Shown here: positions 26,168 through 34,920 of the stretch, in pieces
Numbering within the stretch: the first letter of the stretch is position 1
Layout of the letters: every line of letters begins with the position of its first letter
From: an uncultured Prevotella sp.
GTDB lineage: Bacteria; Bacteroidota; Bacteroidia; Bacteroidales; Bacteroidaceae
NCBI GenBank assembly: GCA_900768785.1
Contig: CAAGEG010000155.1
Location: 1 to 64,000, forward strand
Direction of reading: 5' to 3'
DNA: 64,000 nt
Notes under the pieces: model-generated
Seen by the model: the letters and a program-made list of their open reading frames with translations, nothing else
The model's database searches: none
What the model was told of the DNA's origin: nothing
Position numbers and translations under genes: made by a program

Positions 26168-26866
26168 TCAATTAAACATAATAAATACTCCGGCTGCAAT
26201 AAACAACAAAGCACATATCGTGTTTATCCAACGTTGTAAAACAAACATACGCTCTTTAAAGACAACACTTGATAAACCATAAGTAACCGTCCATGCAAGC
26301 AAAACAGTAGGTATTGCCGTTGCAATAGAAAATACTATCGGAAGGAAAACTCCACCGGTGGTCTTCGCTGATAGTGGCATTAGTATTCCGAAATAAACTA
26401 TTGCACTCTCCGGACAGAAAGATAAAGCAAGGATAAATCCCAAGACCAAACTTCCCCACACCCCATGAAAACGTCCTGCGTGGGCTCCAACATTAGCACA
26501 ATGTTCACCATTTTTGTGTAAAACATGTTGGAAGAAAAAATACAAGCCGATAATAATCAATATCGGTGCTAATAATTTCTCTCCCCAAGTACCGAATATG
26601 TCTCCAATATGCAATATGTCAGAGCCGTTTTTATATACGAAATATAATATTACTCCAAGTAACGAATATGCTATTATACGTCCTAATGTATAATAAATAC
26701 CGTTAATAAAAATGCGTTTCTTTTGCCCGATGTCTCGAGCAATATAGCCCATTGCGGCTATGTTGGTTGCAAGAGGACAAGGATGTACTGCTACCATTAA
26801 TCCAAGCAGGAAAGCCGTTACCACAGGTAGCTGCCCGTCAAATATAATTTTTTGTATAAAACCCAT
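26168..26866 (-). CDS. CcdA/DsbD-like (ArsG-type) membrane permease
   Basis: A 232-residue integral membrane protein with six or seven helices and two half-repeats. Each half has a conserved Cys-Pro element: AVHPCPLATNIAA near residue 29 and LSFCPESAIVYFG near residue 150. This is the layout of CcdA/DsbD thiol-electron carriers and of the related ArsG-type transporters of Bacteroidetes. A His/Cys loop (HVLHKNGEHCANVGAHAGRFHG) lies between the halves and could bind metal. No thioredoxin, ArsF or redox partner is beside it. Disulphide exchange or metalloid export are both possible. Confidence 0.75.
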   Translation of the reverse strand: MGFIQKIIFDGQLPVVTAFLLGLMVAVHPCPLATNIAAMGYIARDIGQKKRIFINGIYYTLGRIIAYSLLGVILYFVYKNGSDILHIGDIFGTWGEKLLAPILIIIGLYFFFQHVLHKNGEHCANVGAHAGRFHGVWGSLVLGFILALSFCPESAIVYFGILMPLSAKTTGGVFLPIVFSIATAIPTVLLAWTVTYGLSSVVFKERMFVLQRWINTICALLFIAAGVFIMFN

Positions 26867-26897
26867 ATATGGAATTATTGTCTTTTAAAAACGTCTG

Positions 26898-26929
26898 CAA
26901 ATTTATATAATATTCTCTATTTTAGCAAA
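26898..26929 (-). promoter_or_regulatory. Promoter of the CcdA/ArsG-like gene
   Basis: Minus-strand TAAATTTG (26898-26905) with TTTG (26926-26929) at a 20-bp spacer, about 32 nt before the ATG. The rest of the gap up to 27190 shows no gene or repeat. Confidence 0.7.
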
Positions 26930-27190
26930 CGGATGTATTAACGAAATAGAAAACGACAATATTTGGCAAGGAAGTCCATTGTTTATCTTTTATTTCTGCA
27001 TACTGCAAATTTCAGCCTTTTTTGATAATTAAGTCCAGTTATTATCATCTAAGTTCTGATGATTGATTATGGAGCCCAAGAAAACGTAATGTCATATTTA
27101 TGATTGTTAATCATTTGGATGGTATTTGTATTCTAATCGCAACATTAAGGCTAAGATAGTTTATTCAAAGTAAATCATTTGGTTTAAAAA

Positions 27191-27222
27191 TTTGGCACTT
27201 TGTTATAAATGCCTTATTTTTG
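27191..27222 (+). promoter_or_regulatory. Promoter of the serine acetyltransferase gene
   Basis: TTTG (27191-27194), 20 bp, TATTTTTG (27215-27222). Transcription would start near 27229, which rules out the open-frame ATG at 27209 and supports the ATG at 27248. Confidence 0.75.
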
Positions 27223-27247
27223 CAAAACATTTTTACATTCAAAATTC

Positions 27248-28141
27248 ATGAGCACAGATCATTTAACGCAGATTCTCACCACAGCAACAGAATATCTGTC
27301 ACAGCCCGAATCGTTAAAAGAGCTCTTTCATCAACATCGTGACGGAGACCCTTTACCTTCAGGAAAAGCGCTAAAAGAAATTATTGAGCTCTCACGCTCT
27401 ATTTTGTTTCCGGGATTTTTTGGAAAGTCAACAGTAAACATTAGAACCCTAAAATATCATATCGGCGTAAATATAGAACGCTTGCACAAATTGCTAACTG
27501 ACCAGATAGAGGCAGGATTGTGCTTTATTGATAATGAATATAGAGCCAACAGTAATTTAACAACAAGACATCATAGTAAGGCTTGTGAAATGGCTTCTGC
27601 TTTTATAAGCCGTATGCCGGAAATAAGAGAAATACTTGCAACCGATATTGATGCTACTTATGATGGAGACCCCGCAGCTGAAAGTCGCGGCGAAATTATT
27701 TCATGTTATCCCGTTATGAGAGCGTTGACCAATTATCGCATAGCCCATGAGTTGTTGATAATTGGTGTGCCTTTGATACCAAGAATGATTACGGAAATGG
27801 CACATTCGGAAACAGGTATTGACATTCATCCGGCAGCAAGTATTGGCAAGCATTTTACTATTGACCATGGTACTGGTGTCGTGATAGGCGCAACATGTAT
27901 TATAGGAAATAATGTGAAATTATATCAAGGTGTAACTCTTGGTGCTAAGAGCTTCCCTCTTGACGAAAATGGAAATCCTATTAAGGGCATACCAAGACAT
28001 CCGATTCTTGAGGATGATGTTGTTGTATATTCAAATGCAACGATATTGGGAAGGGTTACTATTGGCAAAGGTTGCGTCGTGGGCGCAAATATCTGGATAA
28101 CGGAAGATATGGAACCACAAACAAAAAAATATAAGAAATAG
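27248..28141 (+). CDS. cysE: Serine O-acetyltransferase (CysE type)
   Basis: A 297-residue left-handed beta-helix acetyltransferase. It makes O-acetylserine from serine and acetyl-CoA, the first step of cysteine synthesis. The N-terminal helical region (about 1-165) carries RIAHELLIIGVPLIPRMITE. The hexapeptide-repeat domain follows (IDIHPAASIGKHFTIDHGTG and on). The catalytic Asp-His pair is visible in the TIDHGTG segment, and a second His lies in GIPRHPILEDDV. The start at 27248 is set by the promoter position. The C-terminal tail is short and Lys-rich. It stands alone, with cysK not adjacent. Confidence 0.9.
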   Translation: MSTDHLTQILTTATEYLSQPESLKELFHQHRDGDPLPSGKALKEIIELSRSILFPGFFGKSTVNIRTLKYHIGVNIERLHKLLTDQIEAGLCFIDNEYRANSNLTTRHHSKACEMASAFISRMPEIREILATDIDATYDGDPAAESRGEIISCYPVMRALTNYRIAHELLIIGVPLIPRMITEMAHSETGIDIHPAASIGKHFTIDHGTGVVIGATCIIGNNVKLYQGVTLGAKSFPLDENGNPIKGIPRHPILEDDVVVYSNATILGRVTIGKGCVVGANIWITEDMEPQTKKYKK

Positions 28142-28236
28142 TTTTTGTGTACATTTCAAGAACAATATAGATTTTTTGTAGAAGAGAACATATTTATAAA
28201 GAAACGATTTTTAATCAGGTTGAACCTCAAAATATA

Positions 28237-29706
28237 ATGGAACAAGAATTTGAACTCATTGCCAAAACATTTATGGGATTAGAACCCATATTGGCGCAAG
28301 AACTCACACAGTTGGGAGCAAACGACATACAGATAGGGCGACGTATGGTGTCTTTTTCCGGCAATAAAGAGCTGATGTATAGAGCCAATTTTCAACTGCG
28401 TACGGCTATTCGTATTCTAAAACCAATAAAACATTTTAAGGCTAATAGTGCGGATGATGTTTATGATGCCGTGAAAGCTATAGATTGGAGTCTCTATCTT
28501 GATTTGAAAAAGAGTTTTTCTGTTGACTCTGTTGTGTTCTCTGAAGAGTTCAAACATTCTAAATTTGTCTCTTATAAGGTTAAGGATGCTATTGTTGACC
28601 AATTTAGAGAAAAAATGGGGCAAAGACCCAACATCTCTGTCTCAAACCCCGATATACGTCTGAATATGCACATCGCTGAATATCAATGTACTTTGTCTCT
28701 TGACTCAAGTGGCGAGAGCTTGCATAGAAGAGGCTATAGACAAGAGGCGGTTGAGGCTCCTCTTAATGAGGTGTTGGCTGCCGGTATGATATTAATGACA
28801 GGTTGGAAGGGTGAAACAGATTTTATCGACCCTATGTGTGGCTCGGGAACTTTGCCTATTGAGGCTGCCCTTATTGCACGAAATATCGCTCCCGGTGTAT
28901 TTAGAAAAGAGTATGCTTTCGAGAAATGGGCTGATTTTGATAGTGAATTGTTTGATAGTATCTATAATGACGAGAGCAACGAACAAGAGTTTGAGCATCA
29001 CATCTATGGATATGATATAGATATTACGGCAGTTAATAAAGCCAAACTGAATGTCAGAGCTGCAGGAATGACTAAAGACATTACTATTGAACAAGCAGAC
29101 TTCAAGGATTTCAAAAGACCGGAGCAGAAAGCTTTGATGATAATGAATCCTCCTTATGGAGAACGCATATCAACACCCGACTTGTTTGGCACTTATCGCA
29201 TGATTGGTGATGTACTTAAACATCAGTTTAAGACTAATGATGCTTGGGTGTTGAGCTATAGAGAAGAATGTTTTGACCAAATAGGTTTGAAACCTTCTAT
29301 AAAGATACCTCTTTATAATGGTTCTTTGGAATGTGAGTTCCGCAAATACCAAATGTTTGAAGGCAAATTCAAGGACTTTAGAAGCGAAGGCAATATAATA
29401 AAGACAGAAGACGAGAAAAGGGCTATGGCTGAGAAACATCGTTTCAAAAAGAACCGAGACTTCAAAAAGAGACTTGAAGAAGAGGAAGAGAACGAAGATG
29501 GAGATATAAGAACATTCAAATTCCATCATTTATCTTTTGATAAAAAAGAGAAAAAAGCTCGCGAACGTAGAAGCGGTGACGAAATGCTTGACCGTCGTAA
29601 CAATCGTGGCGGTTGGAATCACAAAAACTCAAAAGACAAAAGATTTGACGACCGTCGCGGAAGGAAAACATTTGACAAAAAAGATAGGAGACATTATGAT
29701 GATTGA
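28237..29706 (+). CDS. THUMP-domain rRNA (guanine-N2)-methyltransferase, RlmL N-terminal type
   Basis: A 489-residue RNA methyltransferase. An N-terminal ferredoxin-like/THUMP region (about 1-155) precedes a Rossmann SAM-binding domain (about 160-385). Visible motifs are DFIDPMCGSGTLPIEAA (motif I), YGYDIDITAVNKAKLN and the catalytic IMNPPYGERIS. This matches RlmL/TrmN-like enzymes that methylate guanosine N2 in 23S rRNA. After residue 400 comes a roughly 90-residue highly charged, Arg/Lys/Asp-rich tail (RRNNRGGWNHKNSKDKR), probably disordered and RNA-binding. The stop overlaps the start of the peptidase gene. Confidence 0.88.
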   Translation: MEQEFELIAKTFMGLEPILAQELTQLGANDIQIGRRMVSFSGNKELMYRANFQLRTAIRILKPIKHFKANSADDVYDAVKAIDWSLYLDLKKSFSVDSVVFSEEFKHSKFVSYKVKDAIVDQFREKMGQRPNISVSNPDIRLNMHIAEYQCTLSLDSSGESLHRRGYRQEAVEAPLNEVLAAGMILMTGWKGETDFIDPMCGSGTLPIEAALIARNIAPGVFRKEYAFEKWADFDSELFDSIYNDESNEQEFEHHIYGYDIDITAVNKAKLNVRAAGMTKDITIEQADFKDFKRPEQKALMIMNPPYGERISTPDLFGTYRMIGDVLKHQFKTNDAWVLSYREECFDQIGLKPSIKIPLYNGSLECEFRKYQMFEGKFKDFRSEGNIIKTEDEKRAMAEKHRFKKNRDFKKRLEEEEENEDGDIRTFKFHHLSFDKKEKKARERRSGDEMLDRRNNRGGWNHKNSKDKRFDDRRGRKTFDKKDRRHYDD

Positions 29707-31936
29707 ACGACAGCAACTTGCTAAGATACATAAAACAGCTATCTTATGTGTCTTTTGTTTTATAACAGCACTTTGCTCTAATGCACAAAGTAGGGAACTC
29801 TCTCTTGAAGACCTTAACTTTGGAGGTAATAATTATTCTAATATGATACCTAAGAATAAAACTTTATTATGGTGGGGCAATAGTCTTGTCAAAGTTGATA
29901 GTGACAAATGTATGCTTGTGAATAAGAATAATGGTAGAGAGAAACTGTTATTCAAAAATGATGACCTGAATTCTTGGGCGTCATTGGATGGAGAGCATAA
30001 AGTTTCTATTTATTCTTGTTATTATCGTGGTATATTGCAATTCCCTTATGAAGATAAAAGTCTTGTTCTGGTTGCCAACGATGAAGAGCGAATGCTTATA
30101 GATTTTAATAAAAAGACTGTTGTTTGGAGACAGGAAACAAAAGATGAATCTTTTGAAGAATGGAACCCTATGTCTAAGGCTGTCGCTTTTGTCAAAGAAG
30201 ACAATCTGTTTGTGCGGGATGCACAAGGCAAAATAACTCAAGTAACGAGCGACGGAAGCCGAGAAATTGTTTATGCTCAGAGTGTTCACCGCGATGAATT
30301 CGGCATCTATAAAGGAACATTTTGGAGCCCTGACGGTAATAAACTTGCTTTCTATCGAATGGACCAAAGTATGGTAAAGGATTATCCTCTTGTGAATATC
30401 GATACACCAATCGCTACAGAGGAGCCTATAAAATATCCTATGGCAGGTGAAACAAGTCATAAAGTTACTGTCGGTGTTTATGATATAAAGACAGGGAAAA
30501 CCGTTTATCTTAATGCAGGAGACCCAACAGACCGTTATTTTACTAATATCCAATGGTCGCCGGATGGTAAATTTATATACATAAAAGAACTTGACCGCAG
30601 TCAGAAAAACATGCAACTCAAAAGATATAATGCTGTTAACGGAGACATTGATGCAGTATTATATACGGAACATAACGATAAGTATGTGCATCCTGAAACT
30701 GCAATAACTTTCCTCCCATGGGACGACAATAAGTTTATCATACAGAGTGAGAAGGATGGTTACAACCATTTGTACCTTTTTGATACAAATGGCAAGGAGA
30801 TAAAACAGCTAACAAAAGGAGAGTGGGTCGTTTTAGATCTTATAGGTTTTAATATGAAAGACAAAAAAGTAATCATTCTCTCTACTGAAAGCAGCCCTAT
30901 ACAAAACAATATCTATACGGTTGATGTAAATACGGGCAAGAGAACTTTAATAGATAATGGTCTTGGTGTACATGCCAATACTTATAGTCGAAGTGGAAGT
31001 CATAGCAATATTTTGTCTGCATCGGGTCAATATCTTTTTGATAACTATTCCGAACCTGACGTTCCTCGAGTTATAAACATTGTAAATACAGGCAATGGAA
31101 AACGTTTCTGCTATTTTAAAGCAGACAACCCATGGAAAGAAAAAGATTCGCCTATCTTCACTTCGGGAACAATAAAAGCGGCAGACGGCACAACAGACTT
31201 GTATTATAGAATGGTTAAACCGCATGATTTTGACCCGAAAAAGAAATATCCTACCATTGTTTATGTCTATGGCGGACCAGGCATTCGTAATGTGGAAGCA
31301 CGTTGGCACTATGCAAGCAGAGGATGGGAATCATATATGGCACAACGTGGCTACGTGCTCTTCATTCTTGACAATAGAGGTTCTTGCAATCGCGGACTTG
31401 CATTTGAACAAGCCACTTATCTCAATTTGGGACAAGAGGAGATGAAAGACCAAATGTGTGGTGTTGATTATCTCATGCAGCAACCCTTTGTTGACACAAC
31501 ACGAATAGGAATACATGGTTGGAGCTTCGGCGGATTTATGACAATATCTCTTATGACAAACTATCCTGAAGTCTTCAAAGTAGGTGTTGCCGGCGGGCCT
31601 GTTATTGATTGGAAATGGTATGAAGTGATGTATGGAGAGCGATACATGAGCACTCCTCAACTAAATTCAGAAGGATATGAAAAAACAAGTCTGCTTAAAA
31701 TGGCACAATCCCTGAAAGGTAAATTGCAGATAATTATCGGTCTTAACGACCCTGTTGTGGTTCCTCAACATGCATTATCCTTTATAAATGAATGTATAAA
31801 AGCAGAAACTCAACCCGATTTCTTCGTTTATCCGGGCGAGCCTCATAACATGAGACAAAGGAAGAGTGTACATTTGCATGAAAGAATAACGCAATATTTT
31901 GAAGATTATCTAAAACCCATATCTTCAACAAAATAA
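29696..31936 (+). CDS. Dipeptidyl peptidase IV-type serine peptidase (S9B)
   Basis: A roughly 746-residue secreted or periplasmic prolyl peptidase. I start it at the ATG pair 29696/29699, overlapping the methyltransferase stop by about 10 nt. This gives a signal peptide (IHKTAILCVFCFITALCSNAQ). The DPP-IV beta-propeller (about 90-480) is followed by the alpha/beta-hydrolase domain (about 520-746). The catalytic triad is Ser in HGWSFGGFM, Asp in GLNDPVVVP and His in GEPHNMRQR. It removes X-Pro or X-Ala dipeptides from peptide N-termini, which fits a proteolytic lifestyle. It is translationally coupled to the upstream gene. Confidence 0.92.
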   Translation: MMIERQQLAKIHKTAILCVFCFITALCSNAQSRELSLEDLNFGGNNYSNMIPKNKTLLWWGNSLVKVDSDKCMLVNKNNGREKLLFKNDDLNSWASLDGEHKVSIYSCYYRGILQFPYEDKSLVLVANDEERMLIDFNKKTVVWRQETKDESFEEWNPMSKAVAFVKEDNLFVRDAQGKITQVTSDGSREIVYAQSVHRDEFGIYKGTFWSPDGNKLAFYRMDQSMVKDYPLVNIDTPIATEEPIKYPMAGETSHKVTVGVYDIKTGKTVYLNAGDPTDRYFTNIQWSPDGKFIYIKELDRSQKNMQLKRYNAVNGDIDAVLYTEHNDKYVHPETAITFLPWDDNKFIIQSEKDGYNHLYLFDTNGKEIKQLTKGEWVVLDLIGFNMKDKKVIILSTESSPIQNNIYTVDVNTGKRTLIDNGLGVHANTYSRSGSHSNILSASGQYLFDNYSEPDVPRVINIVNTGNGKRFCYFKADNPWKEKDSPIFTSGTIKAADGTTDLYYRMVKPHDFDPKKKYPTIVYVYGGPGIRNVEARWHYASRGWESYMAQRGYVLFILDNRGSCNRGLAFEQATYLNLGQEEMKDQMCGVDYLMQQPFVDTTRIGIHGWSFGGFMTISLMTNYPEVFKVGVAGGPVIDWKWYEVMYGERYMSTPQLNSEGYEKTSLLKMAQSLKGKLQIIIGLNDPVVVPQHALSFINECIKAETQPDFFVYPGEPHNMRQRKSVHLHERITQYFEDYLKPISSTK

Positions 31937-32002
31937 TATTGAAGTCTTAAAGATTTCATTCTTGGAAATATTAATCGAGAAAAATAAAACAAAATATATA
32001 AT

Positions 32003-33274
32003 ATGAAAATACTATTGTTGGGTAGTGGTGGTCGTGAACATGCTTTGGCATGGAAGATTGCCCAGAGTGAAAAAACCGAGAAACTATATATTGCTCCCGG
32101 AAATGCCGGAACATCGGGTGTTGGAACTAATGTTGATATAAAGGCAGACGACTTTAAAAGTATTAAAGACTTCGTATTAAGTGAAAACATAAATATGGTT
32201 GTTGTCGGTCCCGAAGATCCTCTTGTTAAAGGTATATATGACTATTTCAAGGGTGATAATGATTTAGTCGACATTCCCGTGATAGGTCCTTCAAAACAAG
32301 GTGCGATATTAGAAGGCAGTAAAGATTTTGCCAAAGCGTTTATGAAGAGACATTCTATTCCCACAGCTGCATATCAAACGTTTACCGGAAACAATATAGA
32401 AGAGGGTATGAACTTTCTTGAGACGCTAAAAGCTCCTTATGTGCTTAAAGCCGATGGATTATGTGCAGGAAAAGGTGTGCTTATTCTTCCTACTTTGGAC
32501 GAGGCAAAAAAGGAATTTAAAGAGATGCTTGGCGGAATGTTTGGTAATGCTTCAGCACGTGTTGTCATAGAGGAATATCTTAGTGGTATTGAATGCTCCG
32601 TCTTTGTTCTTACCGATGGTAAAAATTATAAGATATTGCCGGAGGCAAAAGACTATAAACGTATAGGCGAACACGATACCGGTCTTAATACGGGCGGAAT
32701 GGGAAGTGTCTCACCTGTACCTTTTGCTACAACAGAATGGATGAACAAAGTTGAAACGCGAATAATAAAGCCCACAATAGATGGTTTGGCTGAAGAGGGA
32801 ATAGACTATAAAGGCTTTATCTTTTTCGGACTTATCAATGTGGAAGGCGAGCCTATGGTAATAGAATATAATTGCCGAATGGGTGACCCCGAAACAGAGA
32901 GCGTTATGTTAAGACTGAAGAGCGATATTGTTGACCTTTTCGAAGGTGTTGCCAATGGCGACTTAGATAAACGCAATATTGAATTTGATGAGCGTGCCGC
33001 TGTTTGTGTTATGCTTGTCAGCGGCGGTTATCCTGAAAAATATGCTAAAGGATACACAATAAGCGGTATAGAAAATGTAGAAGGAAGTATTGTCTTTCAT
33101 GCCGGCACAGCAAAAAATGCCGAAGGCGATGTCGTTACTGCCGGTGGACGTGTGATAGCTGTTAGTTCTTATGGTAAGAATAAGGACGAAGCTTTGGCAA
33201 AATCGTTTGAAGAAGCGCAAAAAATCATCTTCAAAGACAAGTATTTCCGTAGCGATATAGGAAAAGATTTATGA
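32003..33274 (+). CDS. purD: Phosphoribosylamine-glycine ligase (GAR synthetase)
   Basis: A 423-residue ATP-grasp enzyme of purine synthesis. It joins phosphoribosylamine and glycine with ATP. The N-terminal domain opens with [19 protein letters not shown] and APGNAGTSG. The ATP-grasp core follows (about 100-320), with [19 protein letters not shown] and [13 protein letters not shown], and the Mg site in [17 protein letters not shown]-terminal domain ends the protein. Length and all PurD signatures are normal. It lies 66 nt after the peptidase gene, probably in one operon through 34692. Confidence 0.96.
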   Translation: MKILLLGSGGREHALAWKIAQSEKTEKLYIAPGNAGTSGVGTNVDIKADDFKSIKDFVLSENINMVVVGPEDPLVKGIYDYFKGDNDLVDIPVIGPSKQGAILEGSKDFAKAFMKRHSIPTAAYQTFTGNNIEEGMNFLETLKAPYVLKADGLCAGKGVLILPTLDEAKKEFKEMLGGMFGNASARVVIEEYLSGIECSVFVLTDGKNYKILPEAKDYKRIGEHDTGLNTGGMGSVSPVPFATTEWMNKVETRIIKPTIDGLAEEGIDYKGFIFFGLINVEGEPMVIEYNCRMGDPETESVMLRLKSDIVDLFEGVANGDLDKRNIEFDERAAVCVMLVSGGYPEKYAKGYTISGIENVEGSIVFHAGTAKNAEGDVVTAGGRVIAVSSYGKNKDEALAKSFEEAQKIIFKDKYFRSDIGKDL

Positions 33275-33325
33275 TAGTCGTTGGACAATAATCGCAATAT
33301 AATAAGACATCAATAGGTCGTATTT

Positions 33326-34264
33326 GTGAGAAAAAGGATACAAAATACTATTGCCGAGAGTCGCATGACACTACCTGTAACTATTCTGATAGTTGCAATA
33401 ATATGGGCTTTCAACGGTGTTGTGGACAATAATGTGTACTATAAGTTGGCATTTTTGTCTGTTTCAACCTATTTAATGGTAGAGTTGAACAACCGTAATG
33501 CTTTGATAAGAGTATATAGCCGAATGGTTTCTTGTTCCTTTGCTATACTCACAACGGCTATTGCTGTCACGTTGATTGATGTGTCTGCCTTGTGTGTCCA
33601 AACATGTATGCTTGGAACATATAGCATGCTTTTCAGATGTTATCAAGATAAACGTTCTCAAGGATACGTCTATTTTGCTTTTCTCTTTCTTGGAATTGCA
33701 AGCCTTTCATTTATACAGATATCATTCTTCATACCTTTCTTGTGGTTATTGACGGCAACAAATCTTATGGCTCTCAGTTGGAAATCATGGGGAGCTTCGC
33801 TGATAGGTGTTTTAACCCCATATTGGATATGGATGGGATATGGCTTGTTTTCCGGAGACCTTAATCCTTTAATTCAACATCTGCAAACAATAACGGTCTT
33901 TCAACAGCCTTTCTTATACGAAATAACAGATACGCGTATTCCTGTTACATTCGTTTTTGTTATCATGCTTTCAATCATAGGTGTTGTTCACTTTTTGCGC
34001 AACAGCTATAAAGACAAAATAAGAATACGTATGATATATGAGTTTATTATAACCATGAATATTGTCATACTTGCATTTGTTGTTTTACAACCACAACATG
34101 CAATTCACCTATTATGTCTTTTTGTCATTCATACAGCTATATTGATAGCCCATTTCATTACTCTAACCCATACGTGGCAGACGAATATCTTTTTTGTTCT
34201 TTTGTTAATAATCACAACAGCCCTTATTAATTATAATATATGGATTTTCTCGTTGATATCCTGA
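33326..34264 (+). CDS. Polytopic membrane protein of unknown function
   Basis: A 312-residue protein with about eight to nine hydrophobic helices (for example LPVTILIVAIIWAFNGVV, YVYFAFLFLGIASLSFIQ, MNIVILAFVVLQ and NIFFVLLLIITTALI). The start is a GTG at 33326; the next in-frame ATG is 14 codons on and would also keep all helices. No family motif was recognised. Its end overlaps the next gene by 25 nt, so the pair is translationally coupled. It may be conserved across Bacteroidales, but no role can be given. Confidence 0.72.
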   Translation: MRKRIQNTIAESRMTLPVTILIVAIIWAFNGVVDNNVYYKLAFLSVSTYLMVELNNRNALIRVYSRMVSCSFAILTTAIAVTLIDVSALCVQTCMLGTYSMLFRCYQDKRSQGYVYFAFLFLGIASLSFIQISFFIPFLWLLTATNLMALSWKSWGASLIGVLTPYWIWMGYGLFSGDLNPLIQHLQTITVFQQPFLYEITDTRIPVTFVFVIMLSIIGVVHFLRNSYKDKIRIRMIYEFIITMNIVILAFVVLQPQHAIHLLCLFVIHTAILIAHFITLTHTWQTNIFFVLLLIITTALINYNIWIFSLIS

Positions 34265-34692
34265 CAAATTATGGTTACTGGGGAATGCTCATATCTGCAT
34301 TTCTTGCCGGAAGTTTTATCCCCTTCAGTAGTGAGGCTGTGATGTTAGGCTTGCTTGCTACCGGTCTTGACGGAGGGCAACTTGTGGTTTATGGGTCAAT
34401 AGGTAATGTGTTGGGGAGTATGTTCAATTATGGGGTAGGGCGTATGGGACGTCTTGATTGGATAGAGAAGTATCTGCATGTAAGTAAAAAGGACCTTGAC
34501 AAGGCTCAACGTTTCATGGCAGGAAGAGGTGCATGGATGGGATTTTTTGCTTTCCTTCCCATTCTTGGTAGTGCCATAACCATTCTGCTCGGTCTTATGC
34601 GTGCCAATGTTCCGATATCAATTTTAAGCATAACAATAGGCAAAATTTTAAGATATGTCGTTTTGATATATGGTGCTTTGTTGGTTTTTTAA
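34240..34692 (+). CDS. DedA/VTT-family small membrane protein (YqaA-like)
   Basis: A 150-residue protein with the VTT/SNARE-associated fold. It has a re-entrant hairpin region SAFLAGSFIPFSSEAVMLGLL, a conserved NVLGSMFNYGVGRMGR block, and FFAFLPILGSAITILLGLMR with the family Gly/Pro pattern. DedA-type proteins are implicated in lipid scrambling and membrane homeostasis. The YqaA branch is uncharacterised. It is the last gene of the run starting at 28237. No terminator is obvious after it. Confidence 0.82.
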   Translation: MDFLVDILTNYGYWGMLISAFLAGSFIPFSSEAVMLGLLATGLDGGQLVVYGSIGNVLGSMFNYGVGRMGRLDWIEKYLHVSKKDLDKAQRFMAGRGAWMGFFAFLPILGSAITILLGLMRANVPISILSITIGKILRYVVLIYGALLVF

Positions 34693-34827
34693 TCTTATAT
34701 TCTTTATTCTAAGCTATTTCATTACCTTTATTATAATGGGTGAGTCTGTAATGGGATGTAACGAAATAGGTCTTGAGCGCATGTTCTTATATAGAAATGG
34801 ATATATTTTTGAAAAATTATTGACGTT

Positions 34828-34862
34828 TTTGTTATAACAATCATAAAAATGCAATATCTTTG
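34828..34862 (+). promoter_or_regulatory. Promoter of the large pectinesterase-domain gene
   Basis: TATCTTTG -7 box (34855-34862) with TTTG at 34828-34831; the 23-bp spacer is slightly long. The site supports the start at 34921 rather than an upstream in-frame ATG at 34849. Confidence 0.6.
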
Positions 34863-34920
34863 CAAAGATTTATTCAAATCATTAAAGACTAATCTTAATT
34901 TACTATCAAATTCTAAACAC

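Noticed and set aside
29981..30616. 211-codon open frame opposite the DPP-IV gene
   Set aside because: The DPP-IV propeller and catalytic triad are complete on the plus strand; the opposite frame has no promoter or motif.
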